From NCBI GenBank assembly GCA_948514425.1, contig CAOQYN010000030.1, forward strand, positions 1-7,351: DNA of 7,351 bases. The letters are read 5' to 3'. Source of the DNA: an uncultured Candidatus Saccharibacteria bacterium. Its GTDB lineage: Bacteria > Patescibacteriota > Saccharimonadia > Saccharimonadales > Saccharimonadaceae. Shown here in pieces: positions 5,517 through 7,351 of this stretch. Position 1 is the first letter of the stretch. Each line of letters starts with the position of its first letter. The notes under the pieces were generated by a model. That model ran no database searches and was not told the DNA's origin. It saw nothing but the letters and a program-made list of their open reading frames with translations. A program made the position numbers and the translations under genes.

Positions 5517-6282
5517 GGCGAAGGTGATTTGTATTACGAATCAAAAGGGTGGTGTAGGAAAGACGACGACCTCGGTGAATTTGGCGTATTTTTTGGCAAA
5601 AGATAAAAATCGGGTGCTGTTGGTAGATGTGGATCCGCAGGGGAATGCTTCGAGTGGGTTAGGCTTGGACAAGGCGATGCTTGATGCAAGTATGACGGAG
5701 GTAATGCTGGATGTGGCGAAGATGAGTGACGTGATTGTGAGCACGCAGTTCAAAGGTTTTGATATAGCACCAACGACGCCACAGCTGGCGAATGCGGAAG
5801 TTGAGATGGCGGGTATGCGTCAGAAGTTTGGGGTGTTGAAGCGGGCGATAGAGAGTGTGGAAGAAGGATATGACTATGTAATTATTGATTCGCCACCGAG
5901 CTTGTCGCTTTTGACGGTGAATGGGATGATTGCGGCGGACTATTTGGTTTTGCCGGTACAGACGGAGTTTTATGCTCTGGAGGGGGTGGCGCAGCTCTTA
6001 GAGAGTATGGCGATGGTGAAGAAGGCGATGAACCCACAGCTAAAGTTGCTTGGAGTACTCGCGACGATGTATGACAAGAGGACGAGCTTGAGCGCGGAGG
6101 TGTTGGCGGAAGTACGAAAATACTTTAAGGAAAAGGTATTTGCAGCGACGATACCGCGGAATGTGCGGGTGGCGGAAGCGCCGAGTCATGGAGTGCCGGT
6201 GGGGGCGTATGATAAGTTTAGTAAAGGAGCAAAGGCATACAAGGAATTTGCGCGTGAAGTAGAAGAAAGGACGAGAGGGTGA
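5515..6282 (+). CDS. parA: Chromosome-partitioning ATPase ParA (Soj)
   Basis: ParA is a Walker-type ATPase that binds DNA non-specifically as an ATP dimer and moves ParB-bound origins apart. The 255-residue product has the deviant Walker A KGGVGKTTT at 11-19 with the signature Lys11, the A' motif DVDPQGN at 38-44, and the Walker B region VIIDSPPS at 122-129, followed by LPVQTEFYALEG. It lacks the N-terminal helix-turn-helix of large plasmid ParA proteins, which fits the short chromosomal Soj type. The conserved IPRNVRVAEAPSHG near 213-226 supports this. It is read from its own promoter, nearly leaderless, and its TGA overlaps the parB ATG by one base. The identification is firm. Confidence 0.96.
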   Translation: MAKVICITNQKGGVGKTTTSVNLAYFLAKDKNRVLLVDVDPQGNASSGLGLDKAMLDASMTEVMLDVAKMSDVIVSTQFKGFDIAPTTPQLANAEVEMAGMRQKFGVLKRAIESVEEGYDYVIIDSPPSLSLLTVNGMIAADYLVLPVQTEFYALEGVAQLLESMAMVKKAMNPQLKLLGVLATMYDKRTSLSAEVLAEVRKYFKEKVFAATIPRNVRVAEAPSHGVPVGAYDKFSKGAKAYKEFAREVEERTRG

Positions 6283-7127
6283 TGGTAAAAAAGAGTGGTC
6301 TAGGAAGAGGGTTTGAGGCGTTAATTCCGACGGATGTAGTTGAGGATATGTTTGATCCGACGAGTCGAGAAGACGGCGAGATGAGTCGACTAGTTGAGGT
6401 GCCGGTGGGGGATGTGGTGCGAGATGAGAGCCAGCCGCGAAAGACCTTTAGCAAGGAAGGACTGCTTGAATTATCGGAGTCGATCAAGAAGCATGGTATT
6501 TTACAACCGATTGTGGTGGTGCGAGAGGGTGAGAAATACAAGATTGTAGCTGGTGAGCGTCGATGGCGGGCGGCGCAGCTTGCTGAGCTTGAAGTGGTAC
6601 CGGTGATTGTGCGTACGTTGGATGATCAGTCGCGGCTTGAGATGGCGATTGTTGAAAATGCGCAGCGCGAAGATTTGAATCCAATTGAACTTGCGACAGC
6701 GTATGCAAAATTAAAAACGCAGTTTAATCTTTCTAATGAAGAAATTGGTCAGCGAGTAGGCAAGAGTGCAGGAAGTGTGATTAACACAATGCGGTTGCTG
6801 AAGTTGCCGGAGGAGGCGAAAAGGGCGATGCAGGAGCATGGTCTAATGGAGGGGCCGATGCGGCCATTGATTTCGGCAGACCCAGAGATGGTGCATGAGA
6901 TTTTGCCAAAGATGATTGAGGAAGGTTGGTCGGCGCGGAAGGTTGAACGTTATATTGCGGATCATAAAAAGAAGAGTTCGGTCAAGGCGGTGAAGGTAAA
7001 TAGTTTCGTCAAAGAAGAGGCTAAGTTGTGTGAGAAGTATGGCGCGGAGGTACGAGTGCGCGGTAGGAGCGTGACTTTTGGGGTGAAGACGGATGCGGCG
7101 TTGAGGGAATTGTTGGAAAAGTTGTAA
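6282..7127 (+). CDS. parB: Chromosome-partitioning CTPase/parS-binding protein ParB
   Basis: ParB loads on parS DNA as a CTP-driven clamp and stimulates ParA. Although the frame begins at GTG 6279, ATG 6282 shares one base with the parA stop and lies 10 bases after AAAGGA, so it is preferred (281 residues). From this start, GLGRGFEALIP at 6-16 is the ParA-contacting N-terminal motif. QPR at 51-53 belongs to the first conserved box, AGERRWRAA at 90-98 is the CTP-binding box, and ENAQREDLNPIE at 125-136 the third. LSNEEIGQRVGKSAG near 150-164 begins the helix-turn-helix. The end is a short basic linker and a dimerisation domain. The usual GHARALL segment reads GPMRPLI near 191-197. The 3' end has no terminator and is overlapped antisense by the frame entering from the right edge. 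Confidence 0.95.
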   Translation: MVKKSGLGRGFEALIPTDVVEDMFDPTSREDGEMSRLVEVPVGDVVRDESQPRKTFSKEGLLELSESIKKHGILQPIVVVREGEKYKIVAGERRWRAAQLAELEVVPVIVRTLDDQSRLEMAIVENAQREDLNPIELATAYAKLKTQFNLSNEEIGQRVGKSAGSVINTMRLLKLPEEAKRAMQEHGLMEGPMRPLISADPEMVHEILPKMIEEGWSARKVERYIADHKKKSSVKAVKVNSFVKEEAKLCEKYGAEVRVRGRSVTFGVKTDAALRELLEKL

Positions 7128-7351
7128 GTTGGTTTGATGCGGAGGCAGCAAAGGGGGAAACCGTCCCAACGGTTGTTGTTGTTCGATGGAGTGACGACCG
7201 CAGGGTAGATGCTCAGAGCATAGGCAGCAGTAACAGAGCTGGACACACGCGACCAGCGGTAACCGCCCTGACCGCCAACGTGAGCAGTACCACCACCGAT
7301 ATCTACCCACCCACTACGGACAAAAGCTAAGGGTAGGGAGATGATGTTGGA
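6962..7351 (-). CDS. C-terminal part of a surface/FISUMP-like protein, 5' end outside window
   Basis: A minus-strand frame is open from the window edge to a TGA at 6962-6964. Its first ~70 visible residues look like the end of a secreted-protein domain: SLPLAFVRSGWVDIGGG, then GGQGGYRWSR, AYALSIYPAVV, a run of four Asn, and RWDGFPLCCLRIK. The pattern PLxFVRSG ... GYxWSR ... AYxL ... NRxxGFxLRC is, to my knowledge, a recurrent C-terminal module of Saccharibacteria surface proteins, resembling the FISUMP family; this is recalled, not searched. Where the module should end (about 7134) there is no stop, and the frame runs 166 bases antisense into parB with no family character. One position usually Arg is Cys (LCC for LRC). 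The gene may truly overlap parB at its 3' end, or be a decaying or truncated copy. Four GTT repeats at 7172-7183 encode the Asn run. Confidence 0.6.
   Translation of the reverse strand, partial: SNIISLPLAFVRSGWVDIGGGTAHVGGQGGYRWSRVSSSVTAAYALSIYPAVVTPSNNNNRWDGFPLCCLRIKPTYNFSNNSLNAASVFTPKVTLLPRTRTSAPYFSHNLASSLTKLFTFTALTELFFL

Noticed and set aside
6843..7310. 155-residue minus-strand frame at the right end.
   Set aside because: It is Arg/Cys/Leu-rich and out of frame with the surface-domain reading that shows GYRWSR and RWDGFPL.
1..7351. CRISPR arrays, tRNA genes, insertion sequences or toxin-antitoxin pairs.
   Set aside because: No regularly spaced repeats, cloverleaf-like segments, transposase motifs or paired small genes were found on either strand.

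Overview
The window is a compact bacterial segment, most likely from a Candidatus Saccharibacteria (TM7) or related Patescibacteria genome. This assignment is inferred from four things: very tight gene packing, a CtpE-like P-type ATPase, start codons sitting only a few bases behind -10 boxes (leaderless or nearly leaderless transcripts), and at the right edge the tail of a surface-protein domain (GYRWSR ... NRWDGFPL) of a kind common in that lineage. The code is standard, because TGA is used as stop for the ATPase and parA; this argues against SR1/Gracilibacteria. The + strand is strongly G-rich over purine from about 1650 to 7130, as expected for a leading strand, and parAB usually lies in the origin region.

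Layout. Positions 1-102 hold a near-consensus promoter followed after about 30 bases by a strong two-way terminator, so it could make an RNA of only about 60 nt. Positions 88-1059 (minus) encode a soluble 323-residue protein I do not recognise. It has a Shine-Dalgarno that matches the whole 16S tail, a TTG start, and two interlocked perfect palindromes just inside its coding region. Positions 1069-1230 are a divergent promoter region. rplU (bL21, 1231-1539) follows as a single gene with its own terminator.

From 1645 to 7127 four genes run rightwards with almost no gaps: a CtpE-like P-type cation ATPase, a polytopic GT-C (PMT/ArnT-like) glycosyltransferase, parA and parB. No terminator is seen between them, but the ATPase, glycosyltransferase and parA each have an internal extended -10 promoter directly before the start codon. 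parB is coupled to parA by a one-base stop/start overlap. After parB, the C-terminal end of a minus-strand surface protein enters from the right edge; its frame stays open 166 bases into parB.

Working together: parA/parB form a chromosome segregation pair (no parS is visible here). The ATPase and glycosyltransferase are envelope functions, ion transport and lipid-linked sugar transfer, placed next to it. The least ordinary parts are the regulatory structures: the palindromes at 997-1038, the promoter-terminator unit at the left end, the rplU leader hairpins, the shared 12-mer at two gene starts, and the inverted repeat over the parA start. No wholly new multi-gene system is evident.
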